This document shows positions 32,333-41,004 of a stretch of 52,159 nt of DNA, one piece after another; position 1 is the first letter of the stretch; every line of letters begins with the position of its first letter. The notes beneath the pieces were generated by a model. It was given only the letters and a program-made list of their open reading frames with translations, made no database searches and was not told where the DNA came from. A program made the translations under genes and the position numbers. Origin of the DNA: an uncultured Selenomonadaceae bacterium. Lineage in GTDB: Bacteria > Bacillota > Negativicutes > Selenomonadales > Selenomonadaceae. Location of the stretch: assembly GCA_937902665.1 (NCBI GenBank), contig CALELM010000008.1, positions 1-52,159 on the forward strand. Reading direction: 5' to 3'.

Positions 32333-33277
32333 ATGGCATCGTTTGCATCGGACGTCAGGAATGAACTGGCGCGTGTGATTGGCGAGGATTCCTGCTGCCG
32401 AAGAGCGGAGCTTACAGCACTCCTGCGTATGGGGGGAACGATCTCATTTGGTACGAAAAGTACCTTTGGCGTGAATTTTACGACGGAGAACGCTGCTGTG
32501 GCAAGAAAGGCGCTTATGCTTTTGAAGCGGGAAATCGAGGGTGTGCGCACGGAGATTATGGTGAGCCGTACCAAGAGACTGGGGCGGAACAACCGTTATA
32601 TGGTGCGTGTCGTGCCGTCTCCGCAGACGGCAAGGCTGCTTTCCCATACGGGACTCATGCAGTCGGGCAGCTTGAACATTGGAAAGGATATGGCGATCCT
32701 TCGCAGGAGTTGTTGCAAGGCAGCCTATTTGCGGGGAGCATTTTTGGGCGGCGGCAGTGTGAACCGCCCAGAGGCGGGCTATCATCTGGAGCTGGTTACT
32801 GGCAGCTATGCCATGGGAGAATTGCTGCATAAATTGCTTCGGCGGATGCGTTTTCCTGTGGGGTTCACGGATCGCAAGGACGATTATATCGTCTATATGA
32901 AAGAAGGGGATGCTATCCTTGATTTTTTGGGGATGCTTCAGGCAGACAAGGCAGTGGAGCGAATGGAAATTGCCCGCAATGTCAAGGAGGTTCGCAATCA
33001 GGTGAACCGCTTGGTGAATTGCGAGACAGCGAATCTCCAAAAGACTGTGGATGCGGCAGGAAGGCAGTTGGCTTGCATCCGGAAGCTGCAGGCTGCCAAC
33101 CGCTTGGAGAGCCTGTCCGATGTCCTGAGGGAAGCCGCGGATACAAGATTGGAGCATCCGGAAGCCTCCCTGTCGGATTTGGCAGAGCTTCTTTGCTTGA
33201 GCAAGTCGGCAGTGAATCATCGGTTTCGCAAGCTGATGAAGATGGCAGAGGAATTGGATGCGGAAGGAAAAGAGTGA
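32333..33277 (+). CDS. whiA: WhiA-family DNA-binding protein
   Basis: WhiA has a LAGLIDADG-endonuclease-like N-terminal fold without catalysis and a C-terminal helix-turn-helix. The N-terminus MASFASDVRNELARV, the CCRRAEL and KAAYLRGAFLGGGSVN motifs, and the C-terminal LAELLCLSKSAVNHRFRKL (HTH) identify it. Length 314 aa is typical. ATG at 32333 follows GAGGTGAT. The end overlaps the deacetylase gene by 20 bases. It is a transcription or cell-division factor in other Gram-positives. Confidence 0.94.
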   Translation: MASFASDVRNELARVIGEDSCCRRAELTALLRMGGTISFGTKSTFGVNFTTENAAVARKALMLLKREIEGVRTEIMVSRTKRLGRNNRYMVRVVPSPQTARLLSHTGLMQSGSLNIGKDMAILRRSCCKAAYLRGAFLGGGSVNRPEAGYHLELVTGSYAMGELLHKLLRRMRFPVGFTDRKDDYIVYMKEGDAILDFLGMLQADKAVERMEIARNVKEVRNQVNRLVNCETANLQKTVDAAGRQLACIRKLQAANRLESLSDVLREAADTRLEHPEASLSDLAELLCLSKSAVNHRFRKLMKMAEELDAEGKE

Positions 33278-34097
33278 TTTTGTTTTGACAAGGAAGAAAG
33301 GTTTGTTTTTTGCAGGGATAACAGCAATCTTGCTTTTGGCTGGGGTGGCAGGTTATCTTTGCCTTACGCCAGCACCGGAAGGATTTCCCATTTTGGAATA
33401 CCACATGGTAAATGCAAGGGAGCTGGGCGAGGAAAGAGCGTATGCCGTACCGCCGAAGGAATTTTGCCAGCAGTTGGATTATTTGCAGGAACAAGGCTAT
33501 ACGACGATTACGCTGCTGGAATTCATGAAGGCAAAGAAGGGGAAACTGGAGCTTCCGGAAAAGCCAATCATCCTGACCTTTGACGATGGCTATGAGGACA
33601 ACTATACAGAGCTTCTTCCCATTCTGGAAGAACGTGGAATGAAGGCTGTGGTATTCATGGTGACAAACAGCATTGGTCTTGAGGGGTACATGACATGGGA
33701 ACAGCTCAAGGACATGCAAAAGCGAGGCATTGAGATTGGAAGCCATACGGCAAATCATGTGCCGCTGACCAAGCTTTCCAAGGAGGAGCAGGCAGAGGAG
33801 ATGCTTCTTTCCAAGCTGATTATGGAGTGGAACGGCATGCAGACGATTTACAGCTTTTCCTATCCGAATGGGGCATATGATGCAGATATGAGGGAAATGC
33901 TTCGGCAGAATGAGTATTTGACGGCGGTAACAGGGGATGCGGGGGTCAATACATTTGACACAGATCCGTACCTCTTGCAGCGAGTGAATATCCCAAGGCC
34001 AACCTTTGGATTGCAGGAATTCAGGTTTCGATTATGGAAGGCGGAGCTTTTTGCAAAACTGAATCTTTTTCAGCATAAATTGCGAAAGGATGGGTGA
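33258..34097 (+). CDS. Membrane-anchored polysaccharide deacetylase
   Basis: A NodB-homology carbohydrate esterase family 4 protein, 279 aa. An N-terminal membrane helix (LFFAGITAILLLAGVAGYL) points to the periplasm. Metal and catalytic motifs seen: LTFDDGYEDN (Asp-Asp, about residue 110) and GSHTANH (about 160), then SYPNGAYD. The partner motif with the base-His is probably in the last third. The substrate may be peptidoglycan or a polysaccharide of the envelope; it cannot be decided. ATG at 33258 lies inside the whiA end after GAGGAA. Confidence 0.85.
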   Translation: MRKEKSDFVLTRKKGLFFAGITAILLLAGVAGYLCLTPAPEGFPILEYHMVNARELGEERAYAVPPKEFCQQLDYLQEQGYTTITLLEFMKAKKGKLELPEKPIILTFDDGYEDNYTELLPILEERGMKAVVFMVTNSIGLEGYMTWEQLKDMQKRGIEIGSHTANHVPLTKLSKEEQAEEMLLSKLIMEWNGMQTIYSFSYPNGAYDADMREMLRQNEYLTAVTGDAGVNTFDTDPYLLQRVNIPRPTFGLQEFRFRLWKAELFAKLNLFQHKLRKDG

Positions 34098-34142
34098 CGC
34101 AATCAAAAAAGTGGTTTTATAGAGAATGAAAGGGGAGCAAGG

Positions 34143-35408
34143 ATGAAATCAAGAAAAAAGCTTTGGGCAGCCTGCCTGCTGGGGACGGCGTTTTGCCTAA
34201 TGGCAGCACCGCAGGTGGAAGCAGGACAAAATTCGGAAAGCAGCACGATTGTCAGGACAGATCCTGCACAGGTGGCAAAACTGAGGGAAATCCGTCAAGA
34301 AAAAGCCGAGAGCCAAAGACGGCAGACAAGGCAGGCGGCATCCTCAGAACAGAGAAAGATAAGGGATGTTTTCCAAAAAAGAAAAGATGATCCAAGGGGA
34401 AACAAAAAGATCCAATACATGACTCGATGGGAAACGGAAGCTGCGGACAGCGGCGGAACGCTTTTGCTGTCGGACAGTCCGGAATATGTGTCTTCGGATG
34501 GAATTCTTTACGAGGACAAGGTAGATGGTTCGGCACGCGTGTTCTATTATCACCTGAATGATACGAAGCAGCCCAAAAAGGTTGCCGTGCTCCTTACCTG
34601 CGAGGATGATGACTTTACGAAGGTGCATGTGAGACGTGGAGGTATGAACGGCGGAAGCGACAACTATTTTGCTGTTGGCAAAGCAGTACAGGCGGAATAT
34701 TTTGAGAACAGCTTGAGAGAAACTCTTTATTTCATGAAGGGAAGCACGCAGCTGCTGCAGCCTCGCATGAGTGAGGTCGTGCTGCAGCCGGGAGAAATTG
34801 TTTGCGGCATGTATGATTTTGATACGACGCATCCAATCAAGGTCTCTGTGCTGATGTATCCTACGGATGCAGATCCGTGCAGCTTTTTGAAGTCAGCGAA
34901 AATCTTGCCAAAGAGCGAATCCCGCCTGCGCGGGACATTTCGTGGCATGAATCGTACTCTTGTTGGAAAGAGTACTTATGATCCCGCAGCAGATGGACCG
35001 GTTTGTGTCCGCTTGGCAGATGGGGACTTTGATCCTTTCAAGGTCGGCGTAGATGCGACGGATGGTTCTGCCGTGGTCAATTATGGAAACTATGGCGTGC
35101 TTTATCGGGTGAAGCTTAAGGCAAAGAACACGATGCCGACACGGTACATGCTCATGCCGCTTGGTGGAACGTATGCAGGCGTAATGACTGTTTCACAGGG
35201 GAATTTCGGAAAAAAAGAAATACTGATGACACCCTTGGGAAAGACGTTCTTTGGAGAGGATGGAGTTCACGGTGTAGAGGTGATAACACCGGACACAGCT
35301 CTTGCTGACCTTGGCGTTTATGATGGAAACAAGGAAATAATCTTTGAATTTTCTCCGCCGGGAGCATCGAACCTGCCTGTGAACCTTGTTATGATGCCTT
35401 CTAAATGA
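34143..35408 (+). CDS. Secreted protein of unknown function, 421 aa
   Basis: The N-terminus (MKSRKKLWAACLLGTAF, ending VEAGQ) is a cleavable signal peptide. Residues about 45-75 are an R/K/Q/E-rich helix. The rest is rich in beta-type sequence with many Gly, Asp and Tyr residues (for example GGTLLLSDSPEYVSSDG and YGNYGVLYRV) and no membrane segment. I recognise no family. The ATG at 34143 follows GGGGAGC. It lies 45 bases after the deacetylase gene and ends at a bidirectional terminator, so it closes the operon. An envelope or extracellular role is inferred. Confidence 0.7.
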   Translation: MKSRKKLWAACLLGTAFCLMAAPQVEAGQNSESSTIVRTDPAQVAKLREIRQEKAESQRRQTRQAASSEQRKIRDVFQKRKDDPRGNKKIQYMTRWETEAADSGGTLLLSDSPEYVSSDGILYEDKVDGSARVFYYHLNDTKQPKKVAVLLTCEDDDFTKVHVRRGGMNGGSDNYFAVGKAVQAEYFENSLRETLYFMKGSTQLLQPRMSEVVLQPGEIVCGMYDFDTTHPIKVSVLMYPTDADPCSFLKSAKILPKSESRLRGTFRGMNRTLVGKSTYDPAADGPVCVRLADGDFDPFKVGVDATDGSAVVNYGNYGVLYRVKLKAKNTMPTRYMLMPLGGTYAGVMTVSQGNFGKKEILMTPLGKTFFGEDGVHGVEVITPDTALADLGVYDGNKEIIFEFSPPGASNLPVNLVMMPSK

Positions 35409-35433
35409 ATTTCTTGATAGAAACGACAAAAAG

Positions 35434-35470
35434 GGCTTCACGAATGAATCGTGAAGCCTCTTGCTTTTTT
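35434..35470. terminator. Bidirectional terminator between the secreted protein and tRNA-Gly
   Basis: GGCTTCACGA (35434-35443) pairs with TCGTGAAGCC (35449-35458). TTTTTT follows on the plus strand and AAAAAGGG gives T's on the minus strand. Confidence 0.8.
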
Positions 35471-35471
35471 A

Positions 35472-35545
35472 TGGAGCGGGCAATGGGAATCGAACCCACC
35501 TCCCGAGCTTGGGAAGCTCGTATTCTACCGATGAACTATGCCCGC
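35472..35545 (-). tRNA. tRNA-Gly (anticodon CCC)
   Basis: Read on the minus strand: acceptor GCGGGCA pairing with TGCCCGC, D arm GTTCATCGGTAGAAT, anticodon stem CGAGC/GCTCG around the loop TTCCCAA, T arm GGTTCGATTCC, discriminator T and encoded CCA (complement of 35472-35474). The loop gives anticodon CCC. It is 74 bases, includes all invariant positions seen, and a terminator follows. Confidence 0.93.
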
Positions 35546-35632
35546 ATCAACCGACTCGTTTATCATATCATGTTTTGGGATTGTTGGCAAGGATGAAATA
35601 CGGGAGATTTTGATGATAAATGAAAAATTAGA

Positions 35633-35661
35633 TTGGTTTTTTTGTTGGTATGCGTTATAAT
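35633..35661 (+). promoter_or_regulatory. Promoter of the flagellin-like gene
   Basis: TTGGTT (35633-35638), 17-base spacer, TATAAT (35656-35661). This is a vegetative-type promoter, not the TAAA-N15-GCCGATAA of flagellar sigma factor genes. Confidence 0.6.
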
Positions 35662-35708
35662 GTTGGCAAAGGAATGTAGATTGATTTGGACAGGGAAGGG
35701 TGAGGAAC

Positions 35709-36521
35709 ATGAATATCGGTGGTGTAAATGCGTTCAACAAGATTAGCAACGATTACAATCATACTTTGCAGGTGATTGCTTCTGGATCGAAGAATCCAAG
35801 TGCCGCAAGTGGGGTGTCGGATTACGCAATAGGAAAGCGTATGGCTGTTAATATCAATTCTGTGGCACAAGCGAATGCGAATACGCAGAATACGAATGCT
35901 ATGCTGAACGTGGCGAGCGGCGCAGTGAACAATACCGTGGAAGCGCTTTCTTCCCTGCGTGAGAATCTTATTTTTGCGGCAAATGGGACGAACGGGGATT
36001 TTGACCGTGCGGCACTCCAGAAGTCTGTGGATCAGACGATTTCGCAAATCAATGATAATGCAGGCGTGACCTATAACGGCAAGACTTTGCTGGATGGCTC
36101 GCAGAGTGTTGGGGTAGCAGGACCTGATGGCATGTCAAAGAATGTGACGCTTGGCAACATGACAGCACAGGGTTTGGGGCTTGCGGACGGAGAAGGCAAG
36201 TCAACGATAGACCTTTCTTCTGCAGATGGCATTGCGGCGGCATTGGATACGGTGGATGCTGCTTTGGATTCTGCATTGGGACAGGCAACGTCCATTGGGG
36301 CAGCACAGCAGGGGCTTGGCTATCAGTCAGCGAATTATGAAACAGAATCCCTTCAGCTTACGGATGCGGAGGGGACGAATGGAAGTGCAGATATAGCGAA
36401 AATGGCAATGCAGTTGAGATCTGAGGATACGCAGCAGCAGCTTGCTATGTTTGCTGTCAAGGCACAGATGGGCATGTTTGCTAACCGAAACAGCGTGGCG
36501 ACACTTCTTGGCGTACAGTGA
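35709..36521 (+). CDS. Short flagellin-like protein, 270 aa
   Basis: It keeps both helical ends of flagellin: at the N-terminus ASGVSDYAIGKRMAVNINSV, then SGAVNNTVEALSSLRE and LIFAANGTNGD, and at the C-terminus an IGAAQQGLGYQSANYETESL helix and QLRSEDTQQQLAMF. The central part is short, so only the D0/D1 core remains, about half of a typical flagellin. Start: ATG at 35709 after AGGGAAGGGTGAGG. It stands alone, away from flagellar genes, behind a vegetative-type promoter and before its own terminator. It may be a minor flagellin, a hook-associated-like protein or a non-flagellar relative. Confidence 0.75.
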   Translation: MNIGGVNAFNKISNDYNHTLQVIASGSKNPSAASGVSDYAIGKRMAVNINSVAQANANTQNTNAMLNVASGAVNNTVEALSSLRENLIFAANGTNGDFDRAALQKSVDQTISQINDNAGVTYNGKTLLDGSQSVGVAGPDGMSKNVTLGNMTAQGLGLADGEGKSTIDLSSADGIAAALDTVDAALDSALGQATSIGAAQQGLGYQSANYETESLQLTDAEGTNGSADIAKMAMQLRSEDTQQQLAMFAVKAQMGMFANRNSVATLLGVQ

Positions 36522-36576
36522 TGTATTCCTTGCAGGAATATGGGATGCTTCGATCGGGATGAGGTAATTGGTGAAG

Positions 36577-36616
36577 AAAAAAGACTGCTGCAGGTTCGTG
36601 CAGCAGTCTTTTTTTT
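36577..36616 (+). terminator. Terminator after flagellin-like gene
   Basis: AAAAGACTGCTGCA pairs with TGCAGCAGTCTTTT around GGTTCG, followed by TTTT. Confidence 0.85.
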
Positions 36617-36668
36617 GAATCCAAGTGAGCTATGTTCTTGCATGGATGCCTGTGTGTACATTAGCAGG

Positions 36669-37418
36669 TCATTGCTGCTCCATGATGGCAATGGACTCTG
36701 CCAAGCGATTCACGAGGTAATCTGCATGGCTTCGCACACGTTCGTCCGAGTTGTAAAAGGTAAAGCCTACGTCCGCATTATCCAGCAGTGGGATATCGTT
36801 AAAGGAATCGCCGATTCCTGCCATAGTGCGGATATGGTAATGCTCCTTTACGATTTGGATGCCGTCGCCCTTGCTGCAGCCAAACGGGATAATATCGAGT
36901 GCATGAGCATTTTGGTAAACGCTGAACAGGGAAGAGCTTCCTTCCAAGTGCTTGCAAAGTGCCGTGGCTTTTTCCACAGAATCCAGAACGATGGCACAGC
37001 AGAAGATATCCATGGTATCAAGGTCGTCCGTGTTCTCCAGCGGCTTTACGGAAGCCTTGAAGCCCTTTGGGTCACCGGAAATGGAATAGATTTCCTTTGC
37101 GGAATGGAAAAACATTTGCCCAACGCTGTGATATTTCTCATACATGTCCCGTACTACAGACTTGGGAAGAAGCTTTTGGAAAACGATGTTCTTTTCCTTG
37201 TCGAGTACCCTTGCACCATTGCTTAAAACGTAAAAATCGAAATCGATTTTTCCCTCCGTTTCCGAAAGAATCGGATTGATGGGGCGCCCTGTGCAAATTC
37301 CGAATAAGTTGCCCTTTTCCTGAAAGGTCGCAATTCCTGCCAGATCCTCATCGAAAAAGAAACCTTCTTGGTCTGCAAAGAATAATGTCCCGTCAAAATC
37401 GCTTGCCAAAGCTTGCAT
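36669..37418 (-). CDS. HAD superfamily phosphatase, Cof type (second)
   Basis: A 249 aa Cof-type hydrolase, beginning MQALASDFDGTLFF (motif I). Other signatures: GICTGRPI, the lysine in FGCSKGDGIQ, and MAGIGDSFNDIPLLDNADVG (motifs III/IV). It is acidic. The ATG (complement of 37416-37418) follows AGGAGG. It is not in an operon; the opposite-strand flagellin-like gene ends with its own terminator. The substrate is unknown. Confidence 0.88.
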   Translation of the reverse strand: MQALASDFDGTLFFADQEGFFFDEDLAGIATFQEKGNLFGICTGRPINPILSETEGKIDFDFYVLSNGARVLDKEKNIVFQKLLPKSVVRDMYEKYHSVGQMFFHSAKEIYSISGDPKGFKASVKPLENTDDLDTMDIFCCAIVLDSVEKATALCKHLEGSSSLFSVYQNAHALDIIPFGCSKGDGIQIVKEHYHIRTMAGIGDSFNDIPLLDNADVGFTFYNSDERVRSHADYLVNRLAESIAIMEQQ

Positions 37419-37527
37419 GTTAAAGCCTCCTGTAATTGACAAAATCCTAAAAAGTATTCATATAGTTGCAGTATACGTTGTTTTTTGAAAAAAAACAACT
37501 ATGGAAGAACCTGCTGGATGAAATCTT

Positions 37528-37572
37528 TCCAAGTGTGAATGATTAGGTGAGGCTGTGGCAAGAAAAGTATAG
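37528..37572 (-). other. Remnant of a toxin-like promoter and leader
   Basis: On the minus strand TATACTTTTCTTGCCACAGC followed by TCACCTAATCA closely matches the promoter and leader of toxin locus 1 (436-470). No small hydrophobic ORF, convergent RNA promoter or terminator is present next to it. It seems a fossil of a fourth cassette. Confidence 0.55.
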
Positions 37573-37665
37573 TACGTCATTGTAGATTGTGATATATCAT
37601 CGTTTCGGACAATCGAATTTGCAAAAAGAAATCTTTCCTGACTGATTCTAAATTTTGGCGGTAAG

Positions 37666-37694
37666 TTGACGGAAAACGGGAAAACTGATATCAT
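37666..37694 (+). promoter_or_regulatory. Promoter of the 3D-domain gene
   Basis: TTGACG (37666-37671), 17-base spacer, TATCAT (37689-37694), about 44 bases before the start. Confidence 0.65.
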
Positions 37695-37737
37695 TTTTAC
37701 AGAGGCTTTCACAGAATTTGAAAGGTGGGCTTGCTGG

Positions 37738-38568
37738 ATGGGAAAGATGAGAATTGTCGTGTTTTTAATGCTTCTTTGCCTTCTTTTTCAAGGAGCGGCG
37801 AGTGCTGCCTCTGTAAAGTCGGGTATGCGTGGCGATGATGTGAGAAAAGTGCAGGAGCTGTTGCTGGAAAAGGGATATTTTTCCGGCAAGGTGGATGGCA
37901 TTTGCGGCAAGGAAACGGTGGACGCTATACGCCATTTTCAGAAGGATAAAGGCTTGAAGGTGGACGGCATCTGCGGCCCTCAGACCATGAAGTGCTTGCA
38001 GGGGAAGGCGGAAGCCAAGGAAGGCACGGAGAGTGTTCCTGCTGGGATTGCCGTCAAGCTTGGGACACGGGGCAAAGATGTGGAGCATGTACAGGAACTT
38101 CTCATCGAGAAGGGATTTCTTTCCGGATCTGTGGATGGTATTTGCGGTCCTGTGACGGTAAACGCTATCAAGCGTTTTCAGCGCAAGGCAGGATTGGCAG
38201 TGGATGGTGTTTGCGGTCCAATCACTTATGTGGCACTTCAAGAGGCAGAGGTATCGGGGAAGGAGCCAGTGCCAGAGGAGTTTCCGTCCGGTCGGGTGGT
38301 CTTTGTGGAAGCAACTGCTTACAGTTCGCAGGATCCGGGGCTTAGCTCGCATACGGCAAGCGGTACCTTGGTGCGTCATGGTGTGATAGCGGTAGATCCT
38401 TCTTTTATTCCATTGGGAACGAAGGTCTTTATTCCTGACTATGGCATGGCAGTAGCGGAGGACATTGGCTGGGGAATTCACGGAAATCGCATTGATATTG
38501 CTTTTGATACGCACAGTGAGGCACTTTCCTTTGGCTGCAGGAGTTTAGAGATTTACATTTTGGATTGA
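37738..38568 (+). CDS. Secreted peptidoglycan-binding and 3D-domain protein
   Basis: Signal peptide at the start (MRIVVFLMLLCLLFQGAASA). Two PG_binding_1 repeats follow (about residues 27-82, RGDDVRKVQELLLEKGYF, and 100-162, RGKDVEHVQELLIEKGF). A C-terminal 3D domain contains VEATAYSSQDPG, VIAVDPSFIPLGTKVFI, and the Asp-rich DIGWGIHGNRIDIAFDTH, giving the three conserved Asp. Such proteins are lytic transglycosylase-like and remodel peptidoglycan, as in the SpoIID/MltA/Rpf-like group. 276 aa. The ATG at 37738 follows AAGGTGG; the ATG at 37747 is an alternative. Confidence 0.87.
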   Translation: MGKMRIVVFLMLLCLLFQGAASAASVKSGMRGDDVRKVQELLLEKGYFSGKVDGICGKETVDAIRHFQKDKGLKVDGICGPQTMKCLQGKAEAKEGTESVPAGIAVKLGTRGKDVEHVQELLIEKGFLSGSVDGICGPVTVNAIKRFQRKAGLAVDGVCGPITYVALQEAEVSGKEPVPEEFPSGRVVFVEATAYSSQDPGLSSHTASGTLVRHGVIAVDPSFIPLGTKVFIPDYGMAVAEDIGWGIHGNRIDIAFDTHSEALSFGCRSLEIYILD

Positions 38569-38572
38569 ATGC

Positions 38573-38606
38573 AGGCTCGTTCTGGTTGCAGGACGGGCTT
38601 TTTTGG
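38573..38606 (+). terminator. Terminator of 3D-domain gene
   Basis: GCTCGTTCTG pairs with CAGGACGGGC (G-U pairs), then TTTTTT. Confidence 0.7.
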
Positions 38607-38609
38607 TGC

Positions 38610-38639
38610 AAAAAAAACCGGCAACATCCACGTTGCCGG
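38610..38639 (-). terminator. Terminator of the DHH-gene operon
   Basis: CCGGCAAC (38618-38625) and GTTGCCGG (38632-38639) with an A-run at 38610-38617, which reads as T's on the minus strand. Confidence 0.75.
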
Positions 38640-38816
38640 AAGAAGAAAATAGAGAAGGGGAAAAGATTTCATTTGAGTGAAAACAACTGCTCAAATAAGC
38701 TCTTTACTGCGTCTATTATAGTGCAATAAGATGAAAAGTTTTTGTAAGTTTATGAAAAATACATGAAATTGAAAAAATTGGAGATTGGCATGCCGTAACA
38801 GGCGGGAAGTCAGTCT

Positions 38817-39785
38817 CTACCGTTCCAGTGCTGCGAGGAAGCGTTCTCTCAGGAAATCATCGGGGAAGTTTCCGAGCTTCGGCAAGTCATTCGTCTGGAT
38901 ATGCCCACCTGCCATAGTGGCATGGCCTCCGCCGGTACCCAACCCTTCCAGTGCTTTATGGACGAAGGTGCCAGCCGGAACGTCACTGCGTTCCGAACGA
39001 ACCGAAAACTTCAAGCCGTCCGGTCTTCTGGAATAGATAACAGCAACCTCTACCTCAACGAGTGACAGGATAAAGTCCGATATCATGGCGATCATGGCAT
39101 CAGGGCAATCATAGGGGATATAAGAAAATCCCGTGAATCCGTAGATTTTGATGTTTTCGATTGCCGTACCGTATGCCTTTAGGTCATTGAACTCCATATT
39201 GTTTCGCTCTAGGTCGGAAATCAAATCTTTGTCGGCATAGTCAAAAAGGAAGGCATACATTTCTATGTCCTTGCGCGTTACGCCTCTGGAAAATTGCAGG
39301 GTGTCCATTTTGATACCATAAATTAGTGCAGTTGCAACATGGGAGGACGGCACGATTCCTAGCTGTTGGTAATAGTCTGCAAGAATGGTGGCACAAGCAC
39401 CAGTCGGCTGAATGTCTTTGTACTTGTAGTCTACCTGCACAAAGGTTGGGTGATGGTCGATACAAGCAACTTCTTCGCCTATGAAGTCCGTGATGTTTCC
39501 AGAATTTTTTTGGGAATCTACACAGATGATGTAATCGTCCTTCGAGAGAACAGCCCGAATTTCATCATAAGAAAAAATCTCGATCTCTAGGGCATGGAGC
39601 ATTTTTTGCGTACTTAGTTTATCTACCTTTCCTTCATAGCAGATTTTGGTGTGTATGCCAAATTCATTCAAAAGGTTCTGCAAGCCATACGCAGAGGCAA
39701 AAGCATCGGGATCTGGAAAGTTGTGTGTTTGGATATAGGTGGTATGTCCTTGGCACAAGCGGACAAGCTCATGAAAATCTTGCAC
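38817..39785 (-). CDS. DHH family phosphoesterase (NrnA-like)
   Basis: A 322 aa DHH/DHHA1 protein. Motifs: HNFPDPDAFASAYG (DxD), VACIDHHPTFVQ (DHH), and the C-terminal GTGGGHATMAGGH. Unlike GdpP it has no membrane or PAS part, so nanoRNase/pAp phosphatase (NrnA) or another c-di-nucleotide hydrolase is the likely role. It begins at a GTG (complement of 39783-39785) after AAGGAG. It is 33 bases downstream of the coiled-coil gene and probably in its transcript. Confidence 0.82.
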   Translation of the reverse strand: MQDFHELVRLCQGHTTYIQTHNFPDPDAFASAYGLQNLLNEFGIHTKICYEGKVDKLSTQKMLHALEIEIFSYDEIRAVLSKDDYIICVDSQKNSGNITDFIGEEVACIDHHPTFVQVDYKYKDIQPTGACATILADYYQQLGIVPSSHVATALIYGIKMDTLQFSRGVTRKDIEMYAFLFDYADKDLISDLERNNMEFNDLKAYGTAIENIKIYGFTGFSYIPYDCPDAMIAMISDFILSLVEVEVAVIYSRRPDGLKFSVRSERSDVPAGTFVHKALEGLGTGGGHATMAGGHIQTNDLPKLGNFPDDFLRERFLAALER

Positions 39786-39818
39786 GGCAATGACTCCTTG
39801 TCATGTATCAGTTTCGTT

Positions 39819-40760
39819 TCATGTACGGTCGATGGGAGAGAGGTTCCGCCTGAAAAACAGGCCAAACGACTCGAACAGGTCAGAGTCTGAAGACGCTGTG
39901 TTCTTGACAGGTTCGTTTCCCGTCATTGCGGAAGGAAAATTGTTTGTGCTGTAGGTATTTGTTTCCTCTGCTCTTGTTGTATTGGAGGCAGACTTCTCTT
40001 GATTTTCCGGTGGAAGCCACTTCGATACATAGGACTCGATGGATTCCATGGAGGTAGGATTGGAGGGAAGGGGTTCAGTCTTTTTTGGTGTATTGGCTGA
40101 TGCGGCAGCCTGTACAGGCTTATGATTAGCTGCAGGTTCAGGCTCTGCTTCTTCTGGTGCGGCAGAATGGCTGGAGCTTTCCTTTGCCTCTGGGGCAGAG
40201 GAGCTTTTTTGAGTCGGGCTGCTGCTTTGGCTGACGGTATCCTTGCGTTCTGCCGGCTGTGAGGCAGCTGCCATGATATTTCCCATTTGCATTCCTGGAA
40301 GATTCAGGTCGATCTTTCCGCCGTTTTTCTGCGCATTCTCCAAAAACTGCTGGTAAAATGCGTACTTCTCCAACATTTCTTTTGAAACATTCTTTCCATT
40401 CTTTGAATTTTTTATTTCGTTTAAGCCATTTTGGACAAGCGAGAGCAAATTTTGCATGCTGTTCGTGATCTCTTCCATGCGTTTAGCTTCTGCAAGGCGT
40501 TCCTTCCATTCCTGAATGGCTGCTTCTGCATCTGCTATCGTGCGGATTTCTTGATCGCCCTCGAATGCTTCTGTAGACAGGAGCTCGTTTTGCTTGTCCA
40601 CAACACGAGTCATCAAGCTTGCGATTCTGTCAGCGGTGTTTTTGCTCAGCAATTTGCCTTTTTGCATTTCCGGCAAAAAAATTTCTACTGCGTCTTGAAG
40701 CTCTTGTCTGAGATATTTAAGATCAATCATCGTATCTTGTAAATGTTGTTCTTCATTCAT
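39819..40760 (-). CDS. Coiled-coil and low-complexity protein of unknown function, 313 aa
   Basis: N-terminal half (residues 1 to about 145) is mostly charged helix with heptad-like spacing (for example IASLMTRVVDKQNELLS, AAIQEWKERLAEAKRM). The rest is a Ser/Pro/Ala/Glu-rich disordered tail to the end (SSPTQKSSSAPEAKESSSHS). No domain is recognised. The ATG (complement of 40758-40760) follows GGGCG; a GTG at 40769 is too close to that site. It lies between the FtsA-like gene and the DHH gene in the same orientation. Confidence 0.7.
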   Translation of the reverse strand: MNEEQHLQDTMIDLKYLRQELQDAVEIFLPEMQKGKLLSKNTADRIASLMTRVVDKQNELLSTEAFEGDQEIRTIADAEAAIQEWKERLAEAKRMEEITNSMQNLLSLVQNGLNEIKNSKNGKNVSKEMLEKYAFYQQFLENAQKNGGKIDLNLPGMQMGNIMAAASQPAERKDTVSQSSSPTQKSSSAPEAKESSSHSAAPEEAEPEPAANHKPVQAAASANTPKKTEPLPSNPTSMESIESYVSKWLPPENQEKSASNTTRAEETNTYSTNNFPSAMTGNEPVKNTASSDSDLFESFGLFFRRNLSPIDRT

Positions 40761-40908
40761 AATAATCACGCCCTTTTCTGAAATCGTATAAAAAATAAAG
40801 GATTAAAAACAATCTGACAATACCGCCTAGCTTTACGAAAACAACAAGGTTCTTCATAAAGCATCAAACCACACCGCACGTATCAACAAAAATACTGTTC
40901 TTATTGCT

Positions 40909-40917
40909 ATTATACCA
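40909..40917 (-). promoter_or_regulatory. Extended -10 promoter of the coiled-coil/DHH operon
   Basis: On the minus strand TGGTATAAT (complement of 40909-40917), 150 bases before the start. No strong -35 is seen. Confidence 0.45.
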
Positions 40918-41004
40918 TGTATTCTCTTTAGAATCTATATGGTCGAAGGAATCAAATTTTGCCAATAGGTCGTCTGCGAGGAATTTCTGGAAAGAGTTGC
41001 TCCC

